A DNA stretch of 64,000 nucleotides from the NCBI GenBank assembly GCA_002737705.1, contig NSIM01000004.1, positions 62,001 to 126,000 of the forward strand, read 5' to 3'. Below are positions 6,437 through 16,338 of the stretch, piece after piece. The translations under genes and the position numbers were made by a program. This DNA is from Flavobacteriales bacterium (lineage in GTDB: Bacteria; Bacteroidota; Bacteroidia; NS11-12g; UBA955). The notes below the pieces were generated by a model. It did not search any database. It was not told the DNA's origin and saw only the letters and a list, made by a program, of their open reading frames with translations. Each line of letters starts with the position of its first letter. Position 1 is the stretch's first letter.

Positions 6437-9037
6437 TCAGCCGATACCCAATAAAGTGGCAATGGTTTTGGATCCATCGCCATTTTCTTTCAAATCATCT
6501 TCTTTTTTGAAGGCACTCACACACAAACTGCCCGCCATCAACAGCAAAATTATAGCAGAAGAAGCCCACTCCATAATGAGGTATCCACTGCGATCGGCAG
6601 GTTTGTAAACCCAGCTTATGGCATGATTCCCTGCAGGAATTTCGACACCGCGCAAGATGTAATTGACCCGCAAAGATTTGGCTTCCTTCCCATCGATGTA
6701 TACCCGCCAAAAACCATTTTTTTCGTTGTAGTATATTTCACTGAATACGGCCAATCCTTTGCCCAAATTTTTACTTTGGTAGCGAATGCTGTCATTGGAA
6801 TAAAATATTCTAACAATCCTTGAAGAACTGTCTGTGAGAAACAATTTCGATGAAATTTTCTTGTTCATGTCAGATTCCACAATGACATTTCTATGCAAAT
6901 TCTTTGTATTGATATCAAGGAGCGCCTGCTTTGCTGTAGGGGATTCGCAGACAGAGTCTACAAACCATGCTGCACCCATAGCAGAATAACGTGGTGCAAC
7001 TATTTCTGATTTTTCGTCCTGTGATATACCCAAAATATAGCCGCAATTTAACATGTCAAGTGCATGATTGTTCATCAAATCGCCACTGCCAGTTGAACCA
7101 TTACTGGCAATACAATATGAAATAACATCTTGGTACCGACTCATTTTTGCTGGGTGGTATCCGCCAACATTGTGGTGAAATGCACCCGCTGAATTGTCGT
7201 TAAATGTGCCATTGATACCGCGGCGATAATCAATGACCCGTTTCCCGTCTTTATTGTCTGCGATAATCTGGTTGTCTACAGAACTTGGCAATATGGCTTC
7301 CTCTGTATTTTTGTCTTCCCAATTCTTGTAACCGTCTGTCTCAACCAATAGGTTGTCGTTTAAATATCGATTCGCAACCCCCATCATATCAAAAGAAACG
7401 AGGAAAATAATGAGAACCCCCACCAAGATTGAAGCACTAGAAGCCATGGTCGTTGCTTGTTTCTTCATAACAAGATAGACCAAGCCAAGCAAAACCCCCA
7501 TCAACATAATACTGCGATAGATATCATTCCAGACCAAAGAACTGCGGAGGTCTTTGATTTTGTTGAGTGTTTCCTTGCCACCCTGCTCAACAATTTTTTT
7601 GTCGGTTTCGATAGCAGAAAAATCAGAAAAAACCGTACACACAATAGCCAATCCAATACATGCCGCCGCAATCATGGCAGTGTATACAAAAATGTTTTTC
7701 TTTGCCTTATCCGAAATTTCGTCGCCATACACCAACGAAATAAATTGGTGAATTCCCAGTAAACCTATCATTGGAATTACCACCTGTGCAATAACCAGCG
7801 CCATCATCGGTGTTCTGAATTTGTTGTAGTAGGGCAAGTTGTTGAATAAGAATTCATTCATAAAAAAGTTGCGTCCAAGACCCAGAATGATTGAAACCAC
7901 TACGGTAACAAGTCCAAAAATGGCCCACCAATAATTGAGTTTGGCAAATCTATCAGAAGGCTTTTCTCTGATCCAAACAAAGGCTACAACCATGCCCAAT
8001 ATAAATAAAAAAATCAGGGTCGCACCCATGTAAACAGGTCCGCTTGTAAACTGCAAGTCTCCGAAATACAAGGGTAAAGTGGTTTCATCAAAATCCTCAT
8101 TGTTGACATACTCGCCAGAACTACCTCCTTTAAATCCAGGCACCAAAAGGGTAAACGTTTCATCAACCCCATAACTCCACGAAAATGCATACCCAATATC
8201 CAATCCATTTTTCGCAACCTGACGACCTTTCTGGCTATTGTCTGATTCTACGGCCGATCCACCCCGCATCGTTGATTTTGCATATTCATTTGTATCCGAC
8301 AATTTTCCAATACAAGTTAAAACAGCCAATCCCATCGAAAACACTGCGATACCTGTCGTTATTCCTGCATGTCTAAAATCTTTGTTTTTGATTGCCGCAA
8401 TCCATTCAACAATAAAATACAAACCAACCATTATACCTGCATAGTAGGCTATTTGATAGTGAAAATAATTAACGACCATCCCAAAGAAAAGAGCCGTGAC
8501 ACCCGCACCCAAAAGATATTTTTTTCTACTCAACAGTACCAATCCGGCAAGTACGCCCGGCATAGCACCCATGGCCAATACCTTGGTTATATGCCCAGCT
8601 TCATAACTCGATATACTAAAAGTCATAAACGCATATCCAATGGCTGCAGCAGCTGCGAGTAATCGATCAACTTTGAGTGAAAGCAACAATATAAACATAC
8701 TGAGCATGGCTACAAATAAAAAATTATAGGGGGTTTTAACCAATCCGAACAACTCGATTACCTTGTATTTAAGCAATAGGCTCGATTGCTCAACCCCCGT
8801 AATTAAGCCAGAAGGCATTCCGGAAAATAGTCGGTCGTTCCAATTGGGTAATTGTCCGGTCTTTTCTTTAACCAGTTCAGCGGCATAACGCATCAAACGC
8901 ACCTGTTGCATATCACCTTGCTTTAACACCATCCCATCTTCTGGGGGCGCAAGAAATACCCGAGTCAAAAGCCAAAAACCGAGGACAAAACACATAAAAA
9001 AAACTGCTTGTTTGAGAAAATTCTTATTTATATTCAT
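6437..9037 (-). CDS. YfhO-family polytopic membrane protein
   Basis: The 866-residue protein starts with a membrane anchor (about residues 9-27). An extracytoplasmic loop follows, with PNWNDRLFSGMPSG near residues 65-77, and then many hydrophobic helices up to about residue 560. A large soluble domain follows (about 580-800) with a last transmembrane segment near 830-850. This layout, and the PPEDG...P.W....GMP loop, match the YfhO family, GT-C-like membrane proteins. Firmicute members are needed for glycosylation of lipoteichoic acid; Bacteroidota homologues are widespread but of unknown acceptor. It is the first gene of a four-gene leftward set with a glycosyltransferase, methyltransferase and secreted protease. 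A role as a polyprenyl-phosphate-sugar-dependent transferase is inferred from fold and context. Confidence 0.87.
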   Translation of the reverse strand: MNINKNFLKQAVFFMCFVLGFWLLTRVFLAPPEDGMVLKQGDMQQVRLMRYAAELVKEKTGQLPNWNDRLFSGMPSGLITGVEQSSLLLKYKVIELFGLVKTPYNFLFVAMLSMFILLLSLKVDRLLAAAAAIGYAFMTFSISSYEAGHITKVLAMGAMPGVLAGLVLLSRKKYLLGAGVTALFFGMVVNYFHYQIAYYAGIMVGLYFIVEWIAAIKNKDFRHAGITTGIAVFSMGLAVLTCIGKLSDTNEYAKSTMRGGSAVESDNSQKGRQVAKNGLDIGYAFSWSYGVDETFTLLVPGFKGGSSGEYVNNEDFDETTLPLYFGDLQFTSGPVYMGATLIFLFILGMVVAFVWIREKPSDRFAKLNYWWAIFGLVTVVVSIILGLGRNFFMNEFLFNNLPYYNKFRTPMMALVIAQVVIPMIGLLGIHQFISLVYGDEISDKAKKNIFVYTAMIAAACIGLAIVCTVFSDFSAIETDKKIVEQGGKETLNKIKDLRSSLVWNDIYRSIMLMGVLLGLVYLVMKKQATTMASSASILVGVLIIFLVSFDMMGVANRYLNDNLLVETDGYKNWEDKNTEEAILPSSVDNQIIADNKDGKRVIDYRRGINGTFNDNSAGAFHHNVGGYHPAKMSRYQDVISYCIASNGSTGSGDLMNNHALDMLNCGYILGISQDEKSEIVAPRYSAMGAAWFVDSVCESPTAKQALLDINTKNLHRNVIVESDMNKKISSKLFLTDSSSRIVRIFYSNDSIRYQSKNLGKGLAVFSEIYYNEKNGFWRVYIDGKEAKSLRVNYILRGVEIPAGNHAISWVYKPADRSGYLIMEWASSAIILLLMAGSLCVSAFKKEDDLKENGDGSKTIATLLGIG

Positions 9038-9255
9038 GGGTTTATTGGGCGAATTTCAGCAATTTGGATTAAAACACAGATAGTATCTTGTAAAAATTGT
9101 ATCACAGATCCTGAATTTGTTGTTTACAGCCCATCGATGCAATTACTGGCGAGACCTAATTCAATATCATCCCGGCGCCAAAATCGAAGGGAACCCTAGA
9201 ATATCATAAATGGTTTTTTTGGGATAACTCTCTTCAATATAATCCCATGGACTGA

Positions 9256-9320
9256 ATTGGTTTTGGGGCGGGTGGTGCCCCCGTTTGGTCGCCTTAAAAG
9301 TGAAAATAACCAAAACCAAT
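9256..9320. repeat. Inverted repeat between the YfhO-like gene and glyA
   Basis: ATTGGTTTTGG (9256-9266) and its exact complement CCAAAACCAAT (9310-9320) flank 43 bases rich in G and C, and each arm is followed by a GGCGGG- or CCCCGCC-type block. It lies in the 403-base gene-free interval 9038-9440, upstream of the likely glyA promoter. Apart from that promoter I see nothing else in the interval. Function is unknown: an upstream regulatory structure or a remnant. Confidence 0.45.
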
Positions 9321-9426
9321 CCCCGCCTATCGAATGCTTTGGAAATGAGAAATGAAAAACTGTCTGAAATAAAAAAACCACTGTTTTTCCTACCCATTAA
9401 ATTGTATGTCTTCCAAAAGATAAGTG

Positions 9427-9434
9427 TATTTTTG
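9427..9434 (+). promoter_or_regulatory. -7 promoter element of glyA, nearly leaderless
   Basis: TATTTTTG matches TAnnTTTG and ends six bases before the glyA ATG at 9441. A TTG lies at 9402-9404, 22 bases upstream, slightly longer than the usual spacing. Transcription would start at or within a few bases of the start codon. Confidence 0.6.
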
Positions 9435-9440
9435 AATGGC

Positions 9441-10718
9441 ATGCAAAGAGATACCCTGATTTTTGATTTAATCCAACAAGAATTTCAACGCCAAACTGAA
9501 GGAATTGAACTCATTGCCAGTGAGAATTTTGTCAGCAAACAGGTAATGGAAGCCGCGGGTTCTGTCCTCACCAATAAATATGCCGAGGGATTGCCTAATA
9601 AAAGGTATTACGGAGGCTGTGGTGTGGTAGATCAAATTGAACAATTGGCGATCGACCGCTTGAAGGAATTGTTTGCGTGTGAGTGGGCCAATGTTCAACC
9701 CCATTCGGGAGCACAAGCCAATGCAGCTGTAATGTTGGGTGTTTTAAATCCGGGTGATAAAATTTTGGGATTTGATTTGAGTCATGGAGGGCATTTAACA
9801 CATGGGAGTCTGGTTAACTTTTCGGGTAAATTGTATACCCCCAGTTTTTATGGTGTAGAAGAAGATAGCGGATTGATAAACTGGAATACGGTAGAAGAAA
9901 TTGCCTGCCGAGAAAAACCCAAATTGATAATTTGCGGTGCCAGTAGTTATTCTCGCGACTGGGATTATGCCAGGTTGCGAGCCATTTCCGATTCGGTGGG
10001 CGCTCTTTTATTGGCAGACATTTCTCATCCTTCAGGTCTGATAGCCAAAGGTCTCTTAAACAATCCCATCCCCCATTGTCATATTGTAACAAGCACTACA
10101 CACAAAACATTGCGGGGTCCCCGGGGTGGCATTATTATGATGGGAAAAGATTTTGCCAATCCATGGGGAGAAAAAAATGCCAAAGGAGAGCCCAAAATAA
10201 TGAGTGCAGTATTGGATGGCGCTGTTTTCCCTGGAACCCAAGGGGGGCCTTTAGAACACATCATTGCTGCAAAAGCCATTGCCTTTGGCGAAGCATTAAC
10301 ACCAGAATTTGAACACTATGGAAAACAAGTGATCGTTAACGCCCAAGCGCTTGCAACATCAATGGTCAATCGGGGATATTCGATTATTTCAGGAGGTACA
10401 AACAACCATTTAATGCTGATTGATTTGAGGAGAAAAGGCAATGAATTTACTGGTAAATTGGCTGAAAATACCTTGGTTAAATGTGATATTACCATTAATA
10501 AAAATACCGTCCCCTTCGAAACTAGAAGTCCTTTTATTACATCGGGAATGCGTTTGGGAACCGCTGCAATAACAACCCGTGGATTGAAAGAAAATCAGAT
10601 GGATACCATCGCAGACCTAATTGACAGAGCCCTAATAAGTCATCACAATGATCTGCGTTTGTCGGAGATCAAAAAAGAGGTTCACGCCTTAATGTCGCAA
10701 TTCCCGCTGTACAATTAG
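9441..10718 (+). CDS. glyA: Serine hydroxymethyltransferase
   Basis: A 425-residue PLP enzyme that interconverts serine and glycine with tetrahydrofolate, feeding one-carbon metabolism in the cytosol. Family hallmarks are [13 protein letters not shown] near the N-terminus, the YYGGC segment, the quinonoid-binding HGGHLTHG region, [10 protein letters not shown], and the PLP lysine Lys222 in [14 protein letters not shown]. The frame is open upstream to 9285, but family proteins begin just before the helix preceding ELIASEN, and a -7 element sits six bases ahead of the ATG at 9441; both support this start. The gene ends in a four-base stop overlap (10715-10718) with the convergent flippase gene. 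Confidence 0.97.
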   Translation: MQRDTLIFDLIQQEFQRQTEGIELIASENFVSKQVMEAAGSVLTNKYAEGLPNKRYYGGCGVVDQIEQLAIDRLKELFACEWANVQPHSGAQANAAVMLGVLNPGDKILGFDLSHGGHLTHGSLVNFSGKLYTPSFYGVEEDSGLINWNTVEEIACREKPKLIICGASSYSRDWDYARLRAISDSVGALLLADISHPSGLIAKGLLNNPIPHCHIVTSTTHKTLRGPRGGIIMMGKDFANPWGEKNAKGEPKIMSAVLDGAVFPGTQGGPLEHIIAAKAIAFGEALTPEFEHYGKQVIVNAQALATSMVNRGYSIISGGTNNHLMLIDLRRKGNEFTGKLAENTLVKCDITINKNTVPFETRSPFITSGMRLGTAAITTRGLKENQMDTIADLIDRALISHHNDLRLSEIKKEVHALMSQFPLYN

Positions 10719-12292
10719 GATGTAATTTGTCTTCTTTTCTGATACCAATCTGTTGTTTCTTGATAAAAAAGCAAATACCCAGCTAAAACCGAATACATGG
10801 CTATGGATATTACCAATCCATTGATTGATTTCAATCCGAGCCCATTTCCTACCAACACAAAGGATAATAGACCAATGAAAACCATAAAAATCAGGGTTTT
10901 ATAATGCGATTTATTCCATACAAATCCTAAACTTCTTTGTGTTTTTACAATACAAGCCAATGCGAAAATAAGCTGTGTTAGAAGGCAACCCGCAGCGGCA
11001 CCCAATGCGCCAAACAGCGGGATTTCAATGGCATTAAATACCACATTTAGGCCCACGCAAATCAACGCCAATGTAGCCAACCATCGAACATGCCCTGCAG
11101 CCGTTAAATACGTGCCAAATACATGAACAGTGGCCATGGGTATAAAAGCGATCATCAACACCTTGAATATCTCTGATGTGGTTCGAATTTCATCTGCACT
11201 ATTGGAAGCTTTATGATACATTAATTGCATTAAAGGAATGTCAAAGAACCAAGCAGCCAATGCTGCCCCAAATCCCACCCATATCACCAAGCGGAAACCC
11301 ATCCATATCAGCCTGGTATTGTCTTTCTTTAAGGCAATTCGACCCGTAAATTGGGGCAGTAATTGGGTGCTAAGCAAGGTGCTAAAAATTAAGGCCGCAT
11401 CAAGTAAGCGGTATCCCTTTGCGTATAAACCCACCTGATAAAAACCATTGTCTCCACCCAAAAAAACGCGATTTTCAGGTGAAAGACTTCGAATCATTTG
11501 AATGTCTATGCGCGTAAATACACTCATTGAAAAAGCCATAAGGGCAAACCAGGCAATTTTTTGTAGCCAGTGCCTATAGGATTCTTTCTGGGATTGATTG
11601 GTTACAGGAGAAAAATTGTCAATTGCTAGTGCAGAATTATCAATTGTGGGAATAGAATCATTGGATAAAATAGTGTGGGATTTGATAACACCCAAGGGGT
11701 TTTTGTTCCAAAAAACCAAAATACATCCAAGCAGCAAAGCACCTGCATAACCCACAAACTGGGCCAACAAAAACAACCGAATTCCACTATTCATCACAAA
11801 AAGCTCTGGCAGAAATACCAAGAAAAGTGAACAGGTTATGAGTGCCCCTAAGCGGTCTGTAACACTAAGCCAACTATCGGAAACAAAACGCTGCCCGCCT
11901 TGAAGAACTGCCCGTAAAAGCATCACGATTGATGCCAACACTTGGTTTAGAACTACCCAAGCCAATAAATCAAGTGTGAGAGAAAAGTACCAGCCTACAA
12001 TACCCACAAGCACAACATACAATACCCCCAAATACAAACGCAGTAGCAAAATCCTCTTTGCATGAATCAAACGTCCGGAAGAAGCAATTTCTTTGGCTAT
12101 ATATGTGTTTAGTCCTGCATCTAACAATACTGCAAACAATAAACCCAAATTAAACAATACACCATATTGTCCATACCAAACATCACCCAAACGCATTTGC
12201 ATTTCACGCTCTATTCCCAAGATCCAAAGTGGCTTTACCAACCAATTGAGAAGCTGAAGCCAAACCAAATTTTTAAGAAATACGCGCTGCAT
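10715..12292 (-). CDS. Polysaccharide/lipid-linked oligosaccharide flippase
   Basis: A very hydrophobic 525-residue protein with about 12-14 predicted membrane helices of the MOP (Wzx/MviN-like) exporter superfamily. The first helix region (residues 6-24) is followed by the amphipathic segment [21 protein letters not shown], the charged intramembrane pattern typical of these flippases. A hydrophilic loop of about 40 residues (near 215-255) divides the two halves. It should move undecaprenyl-linked glycans from the inner to the outer leaflet of the cytoplasmic membrane. The ATG at 12292 is preferred to a TTG two codons upstream. It is not in an operon here; the surface-glycan genes at 4.8-9.0 kb are possible partners. 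Confidence 0.88.
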   Translation of the reverse strand: MQRVFLKNLVWLQLLNWLVKPLWILGIEREMQMRLGDVWYGQYGVLFNLGLLFAVLLDAGLNTYIAKEIASSGRLIHAKRILLLRLYLGVLYVVLVGIVGWYFSLTLDLLAWVVLNQVLASIVMLLRAVLQGGQRFVSDSWLSVTDRLGALITCSLFLVFLPELFVMNSGIRLFLLAQFVGYAGALLLGCILVFWNKNPLGVIKSHTILSNDSIPTIDNSALAIDNFSPVTNQSQKESYRHWLQKIAWFALMAFSMSVFTRIDIQMIRSLSPENRVFLGGDNGFYQVGLYAKGYRLLDAALIFSTLLSTQLLPQFTGRIALKKDNTRLIWMGFRLVIWVGFGAALAAWFFDIPLMQLMYHKASNSADEIRTTSEIFKVLMIAFIPMATVHVFGTYLTAAGHVRWLATLALICVGLNVVFNAIEIPLFGALGAAAGCLLTQLIFALACIVKTQRSLGFVWNKSHYKTLIFMVFIGLLSFVLVGNGLGLKSINGLVISIAMYSVLAGYLLFYQETTDWYQKRRQITS

Positions 12293-12423
12293 GGGCAAAT
12301 ATTCGCAAACAAAATTACGTCTGCTGTTTTGCGAAGATAAGGGAAAATTTGACGGGTTTGGGCTTATGGTATTGCGTTTTCATTCTCCCTTTCAACCTGT
12401 CTACGAACCAATATTTTGTGTAT

Positions 12424-12431
12424 TATCTTTG
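12424..12431 (+). promoter_or_regulatory. -7 promoter element, decides a GTG start
   Basis: TATCTTTG matches TAnnTTTG. It overlaps the frame of the next gene and ends five bases before an in-frame GTG (12437). This places transcription start at or next to that codon and argues against the earlier TTG at 12416. Confidence 0.6.
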
Positions 12432-12436
12432 CAAAA

Positions 12437-13003
12437 GTGCACACCCTAGAACCCCATTTCGCTTGGCTAAATCTATACTCAGCTTCACAAGATGAACGTT
12501 CACCATTTTTTGAACGGGCGTATAATGAATTCTATTTTGACAAAACCGTTTACAACTATTTTATCCATCCCCAATGGGATAACTTTGGCTCCAATACCCT
12601 GTATATCAAAATTTTATTTGCTGATTATCAAACAGGATTCGCCATCATCGAAATGATTGGTGAATGGAACGATGCACTGTACAATGATATCATGATGCTC
12701 AAACGTGAAGTACTAGAAATATTGGGAAAAGAAGGAATCAACAAATTTATTTTACTGGGCGAAAATGTAATGAATTTTCATGCTTCCGACGACAGTTACT
12801 ACGAAGAATGGTTTCAGGACGTAGAAGACGGATGGATTGCTTTGCTGAATTTTAGACAGCATGTAATCGATGAATTTCGCCGAGAACGCATCGATTACTA
12901 TATAAACTTTGGGGGTGAATTAGATGATGTTTCTTGGCGCAAACAAGGCCCACGAGATCTTTTTGGAATGATAGATGGTATTTTGAGCCGCAGATTACAA
13001 TAA
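12437..13003 (+). CDS. Conserved-looking protein of unknown function
   Basis: The product is an acidic, aromatic-rich soluble protein of 188 residues from the GTG at 12437, without a signal peptide or membrane helix. Notable segments are ERAYNEFYFDKTVYNYFIHP near residue 27, the strand-like LYIKILFADYQTGFAIIEMIG near 55-75, a helix with KREVLEILGKEG, and WRKQGPRDLFGMIDGIL close to the end. I do not recognise the family. The start was chosen because a good -7 element ends five bases upstream and the only earlier start in frame is a TTG lying before that promoter. It is transcribed away from the flippase gene, leaving a short divergent promoter region. Confidence 0.75.
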   Translation: MHTLEPHFAWLNLYSASQDERSPFFERAYNEFYFDKTVYNYFIHPQWDNFGSNTLYIKILFADYQTGFAIIEMIGEWNDALYNDIMMLKREVLEILGKEGINKFILLGENVMNFHASDDSYYEEWFQDVEDGWIALLNFRQHVIDEFRRERIDYYINFGGELDDVSWRKQGPRDLFGMIDGILSRRLQ

Positions 13004-13122
13004 AGCTTTGGGTATCCTGATTAACGTGAAAATCTCAAAAAAGAGAAATTGGACAAGCTCAATGCCACCAACATTGGCTCGTATATACCGTGGGTTTCCC
13101 TGTTCCAAAACACGGATTCATG

Positions 13123-13968
13123 ATGGCAAACATTGAGGATTTTAAATTGTTACACCAACCAATGAACCAACATATAGAAAAAATTAGAAAGTCCATAGAT
13201 CCCTTTAGACAGGAAATTATGAATCACAAGGTATATTCAGCCATTCAAGACATAGACGATCTGAGGTTGTTTATGCAATATCATGTTTATGCTGTTTGGG
13301 ATTTTATGTCTTTATTAAAAACCCTTCAAAACAACTTGACATGCACTGTCGTTCCATGGTTTCCAAAAGGCTCTGCAGACACACGACAACTGATTAACGA
13401 AATTGTTGTTGGCGAGGAATCAGACGTTGATATAGATGGTATAAGAAAAAGTCACTTTGAATTATACCTTAATGCCATGAAACAATGTGGTGCTGACACG
13501 TCTCAAATTAAAAATTTTATAACTGTATTAAAAAATACGGGAGACTTTGATTCGGCATTTACTTCATCTGGTACTCCAAAAGAAGCATCAGACTTTGTTG
13601 ACTTTACCTTCAAGATTATTGGCAGTAATAAAGATTATTTGCAATCAGCCATTTTCACATTTGGACGGGAAGACCTAATACCGGGTATGTTTATTTCAAT
13701 TGTCAACGACATTCATAAAAACTTTCCTGATAGTATTTCAATTTTCAAGTATTACCTCGAAAGACATATAGAAGTTGACGGAGACCACCATAGCCATCTT
13801 GCCATACAAATGACATCAAACCTTTGTGGCGAAGACGCGCAATTCTGGAAAGAAGCAGAACAAGCGACTATTGAATCTCTAAAAAGGCGTATTGAACTTT
13901 GGAATGGCGCATACAAGCAAATAATGAATAGAACCACTGCCCATAAAACCATGTCCTTGGTATCCTAA
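13123..13968 (+). CDS. DUF3050 protein (heme-oxygenase-like fold)
   Basis: An all-helical soluble protein of about 281 residues. The stretch LRLFMQYHVYAVWDFMSLLKTLQ followed by LTCTVVPWFPKG is characteristic of DUF3050, a family with a heme-oxygenase-like helical fold; histidines and acidic residues near EVDGDHHSHLA (about residue 225) could form a metal site, as in related non-heme di-iron oxygenases. Substrate and reaction are not known. Several starts are possible: ATG 13120, 13123 or 13162, or GTG 13090; 13123 is a compromise and the first 15-25 residues are uncertain. It is flanked by an unknown protein and the convergent flavin reductase-like gene. Confidence 0.85.
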   Translation: MANIEDFKLLHQPMNQHIEKIRKSIDPFRQEIMNHKVYSAIQDIDDLRLFMQYHVYAVWDFMSLLKTLQNNLTCTVVPWFPKGSADTRQLINEIVVGEESDVDIDGIRKSHFELYLNAMKQCGADTSQIKNFITVLKNTGDFDSAFTSSGTPKEASDFVDFTFKIIGSNKDYLQSAIFTFGREDLIPGMFISIVNDIHKNFPDSISIFKYYLERHIEVDGDHHSHLAIQMTSNLCGEDAQFWKEAEQATIESLKRRIELWNGAYKQIMNRTTAHKTMSLVS

Positions 13969-14060
13969 GGAGAATGGCAGTGACGCAATAAATCATGGGG
14001 TTTATCACATCAATCACAAACTTTCGCAAACCATTTTTTGGGCATTGCCCATCCAAAAAA

Positions 14061-14912
14061 TCATAAAAACAGCAGTGCAGCAGCTTTGCGTATTTCCCCA
14101 TTGGCAATTAAATTTTTTGCCATTGTATGCTTTGTTCCTTCGACCAAAATGGTTTTGGCTTCTTCCAGCTCTTCCTTGCTTGGCATTTCTAAAAGCCCTG
14201 CCAATTTTCCCAAATCATTGGCACTTAACACCTTGCTTTGAATGACATCGTTTGGCAATGCGTCATACCCGAGGGTTTTTGTCATCGGTTGTTCCAATTG
14301 AAACATGTTTTCAGGACCAGTTTTGCAATACCATGAGCCCACCATACGGCCCACCAATGACATTTTAAAAGGATCTATTATGCCATCTTCGCCCAGTACT
14401 TCTCTCTTAATATGGATGCGCAATACCTGCGCCATGATCAATTTTCCAGATCCACCAACATCGCCAAATTCCTTGATATCAATAACTTTACATTCCATTT
14501 GAACAGGCGATTCGGCCACGCGTAAGGGCCTAACCAAATCTGAAGGAATACCCGTAAAACCCGCTTTTTCAAACTCGCTCACTCCATGTTCCCAAGGCGC
14601 CGCTGTAACATTCATTTGCTCAACCATATCTAGCGTTACAACATTCACAACCACTTCCCGCAAAGCCTTTGCATTTAAAAATGTTTGTTTAGGGATACCG
14701 TCCCGACCACTATTGTTGGGTGAAAATACAACAACTGGCGGATGAACACTGACCACGTTAAAAAAACTAAATGGTGCCAAGTTGGGCCTGCCATCTAAAT
14801 CCATGGTACTGGCAAAACAAATGGGCCGCGGACCCACACTGCCCAATAAATACTGATGCAGTTGCCTTAAAGGTGTATTCTCTGGATCAATGACAATATG
14901 CTGCTGATTCAT
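14061..14912 (-). CDS. Flavin reductase-like (FMN-binding split barrel) protein
   Basis: The 283-residue cytosolic protein has the FMN-binding split-barrel of the flavin reductase-like/DIM6-NTAB family in its first 200 residues. Visible marks are LLGSVGPRPICFASTMDLDGRPNLAPFSFFN and VVSVHPPVVVFSPNN, which bind FMN phosphate and ring, then a conserved VNVVTLDMVEQMN helix. The last 70 residues form a helical tail beyond the usual domain. Such proteins reduce flavins with NAD(P)H or act as FMN-dependent oxidoreductases; the substrate cannot be read. The ATG at 14912 is preferred over an adjacent upstream TTG. Confidence 0.88.
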   Translation of the reverse strand: MNQQHIVIDPENTPLRQLHQYLLGSVGPRPICFASTMDLDGRPNLAPFSFFNVVSVHPPVVVFSPNNSGRDGIPKQTFLNAKALREVVVNVVTLDMVEQMNVTAAPWEHGVSEFEKAGFTGIPSDLVRPLRVAESPVQMECKVIDIKEFGDVGGSGKLIMAQVLRIHIKREVLGEDGIIDPFKMSLVGRMVGSWYCKTGPENMFQLEQPMTKTLGYDALPNDVIQSKVLSANDLGKLAGLLEMPSKEELEEAKTILVEGTKHTMAKNLIANGEIRKAAALLFL

Positions 14913-15015
14913 CAATATGGTGTTGAATGGTTATCGTCTCCTGATTTCAAAAATAGTTTTAAAGTGGCATTTAATACGCACTTGTGAAAAATAGTGATTT
15001 GTGAAGAAAACACAA

Positions 15016-16251
15016 TTAGAGCGAATGTCCCATTTTGATTTTCTTGGTATTTAGATATTTCGAATTGTGCGGATTTGAAGGAACCAAAAGGGGAATGTTT
15101 TCTACGATTTCTAATCCATACCCAATCAATCCCGTTCTTTTCTTTGGGTTATTGCTCATTAAACGCATTCTTTCTACCCCCAAATCACGAATAATTTGAG
15201 CCCCAACACCATAATCACGTTCATCCATATTAAAACCCAATTTTATATTGGCCTCTACCGTATCCATCCCCTCCTCTTGCAATTTATAAGAACGCAATTT
15301 ATTCAGTAACCCAATGCCTCTTCCTTCTTGGTTCATGTAGACAATCAGGCCTTTTCCTTCAGATTCTATCAATTCCATGGCTTTTTGCAATTGTTCCCCG
15401 CAATCACACCTACAACTCCCGAAAATATCTCCAGTAAGACAACTGCTATGAACGCGCACAAGAACTGCTTCGCCAGGTTTCCAAGTTCCTTTAATGAGTG
15501 CCAAATGCTCTTGTCCAGTATCTTTTTGGCGAAAGGCTACCAAATCAAAATCACCCCATTTTGTGGGCAATTGAACGACAATCTCTCTCTGAATAAGCGA
15601 CTCGTTTTTAAGACGATAGGCAATTAAGTCTTCAATCGATATGATTTTTAGCGATAACTCTTTGGCGATTTGCACTAAATCATTGAGACGAGCCATTTCT
15701 CCATCTTCTTTCAATATTTCTACAATACAACCTGCGGGTTCGAAACCTGCCAATACAGACAAATCAATCGCAGCCTCGGTATGTCCTGCCCGACGCAATA
15801 CACCCCCACTTTTTGCAACCAAGGGAAAAATATGTCCGGGTTTACCCAATTCAAAGGGTTGGGTATTGGGATTGATTAAGGCTAGAATGGTTTTTGATCG
15901 GTCAGAGGCACTGATTCCTGTAGTGCAACCATAGCCAAGTAAATCTACAGATACAGTAAACGCCGTTTCGTGGGTCGCCGTATTCTTGTTTACCATCATG
16001 GCTATTCCGAGTGTTTGACAGCGTTCTTCGACCAATGGCACACAAATTAGACCCCTTCCCTTTGTGGCCATAAAATTTACAAGCTCAGGAGTCATATTTC
16101 TCGCTGCTGTAAGGAAATCGCCTTCGTTTTCACGGTTGCTATCATCTACAACAATGACAACCCTACCCGCCTGAATTTCTGTAATGGCTTCTTCTATTGT
16201 ATTGAGAATAAACCCACTGTTCTTGTGCTCCGAATCCTTTACTTCTTTCAT
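15016..16251 (-). CDS. ribBA: Bifunctional riboflavin enzyme: DHBP synthase / GTP cyclohydrolase II
   Basis: A 411-residue fusion catalysing the two entry steps of riboflavin synthesis. The N-terminal half (about 15-215) makes 3,4-dihydroxy-2-butanone 4-phosphate from ribulose 5-phosphate and has the metal-binding acidic loop [10 protein letters not shown] (36-45) and His157 in RAGHTEA. The C-terminal half (about 222-400) opens GTP; its zinc cysteines are Cys271, Cys282 and Cys284 in [17 protein letters not shown], and NQEGRGIGL carries catalytic-loop residues. Both active sites look intact. The ATG at 16251 is preceded seven bases upstream by a perfect -7 element. No FMN riboswitch is visible, and the short distance between promoter and start would leave no room for one. 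Confidence 0.97.
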   Translation of the reverse strand: MKEVKDSEHKNSGFILNTIEEAITEIQAGRVVIVVDDSNRENEGDFLTAARNMTPELVNFMATKGRGLICVPLVEERCQTLGIAMMVNKNTATHETAFTVSVDLLGYGCTTGISASDRSKTILALINPNTQPFELGKPGHIFPLVAKSGGVLRRAGHTEAAIDLSVLAGFEPAGCIVEILKEDGEMARLNDLVQIAKELSLKIISIEDLIAYRLKNESLIQREIVVQLPTKWGDFDLVAFRQKDTGQEHLALIKGTWKPGEAVLVRVHSSCLTGDIFGSCRCDCGEQLQKAMELIESEGKGLIVYMNQEGRGIGLLNKLRSYKLQEEGMDTVEANIKLGFNMDERDYGVGAQIIRDLGVERMRLMSNNPKKRTGLIGYGLEIVENIPLLVPSNPHNSKYLNTKKIKMGHSL

Positions 16252-16258
16252 TGAATTA

Positions 16259-16266
16259 CAAAGTTA
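16259..16266 (-). promoter_or_regulatory. -7 promoter element of ribBA
   Basis: On the minus strand this reads TAACTTTG, a match to TAnnTTTG, ending seven bases before the ribBA ATG. A TTG is found 22 bases further upstream. Confidence 0.6.
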
Positions 16267-16303
16267 TGAAGGTTTTATGACACGAAAACAATTGCAATCC
16301 ATT

Positions 16304-16311
16304 TATGTTTG
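16304..16311 (+). promoter_or_regulatory. -7 promoter element of the Gre-like gene
   Basis: TATGTTTG matches TAnnTTTG and ends 27 bases before the ATG at 16339, giving a short leader of about 20 bases. It lies in the divergent region shared with ribBA. Confidence 0.5.
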
Positions 16312-16338
16312 ATTATTATTGAATAGAAATTACCCCTG

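Noticed and set aside
9285-9440. N-terminal extension of glyA from an upstream ATG or GTG
   Set aside because: Serine hydroxymethyltransferases start near the helix before ELIASEN, and a promoter -7 element lies within this extension.
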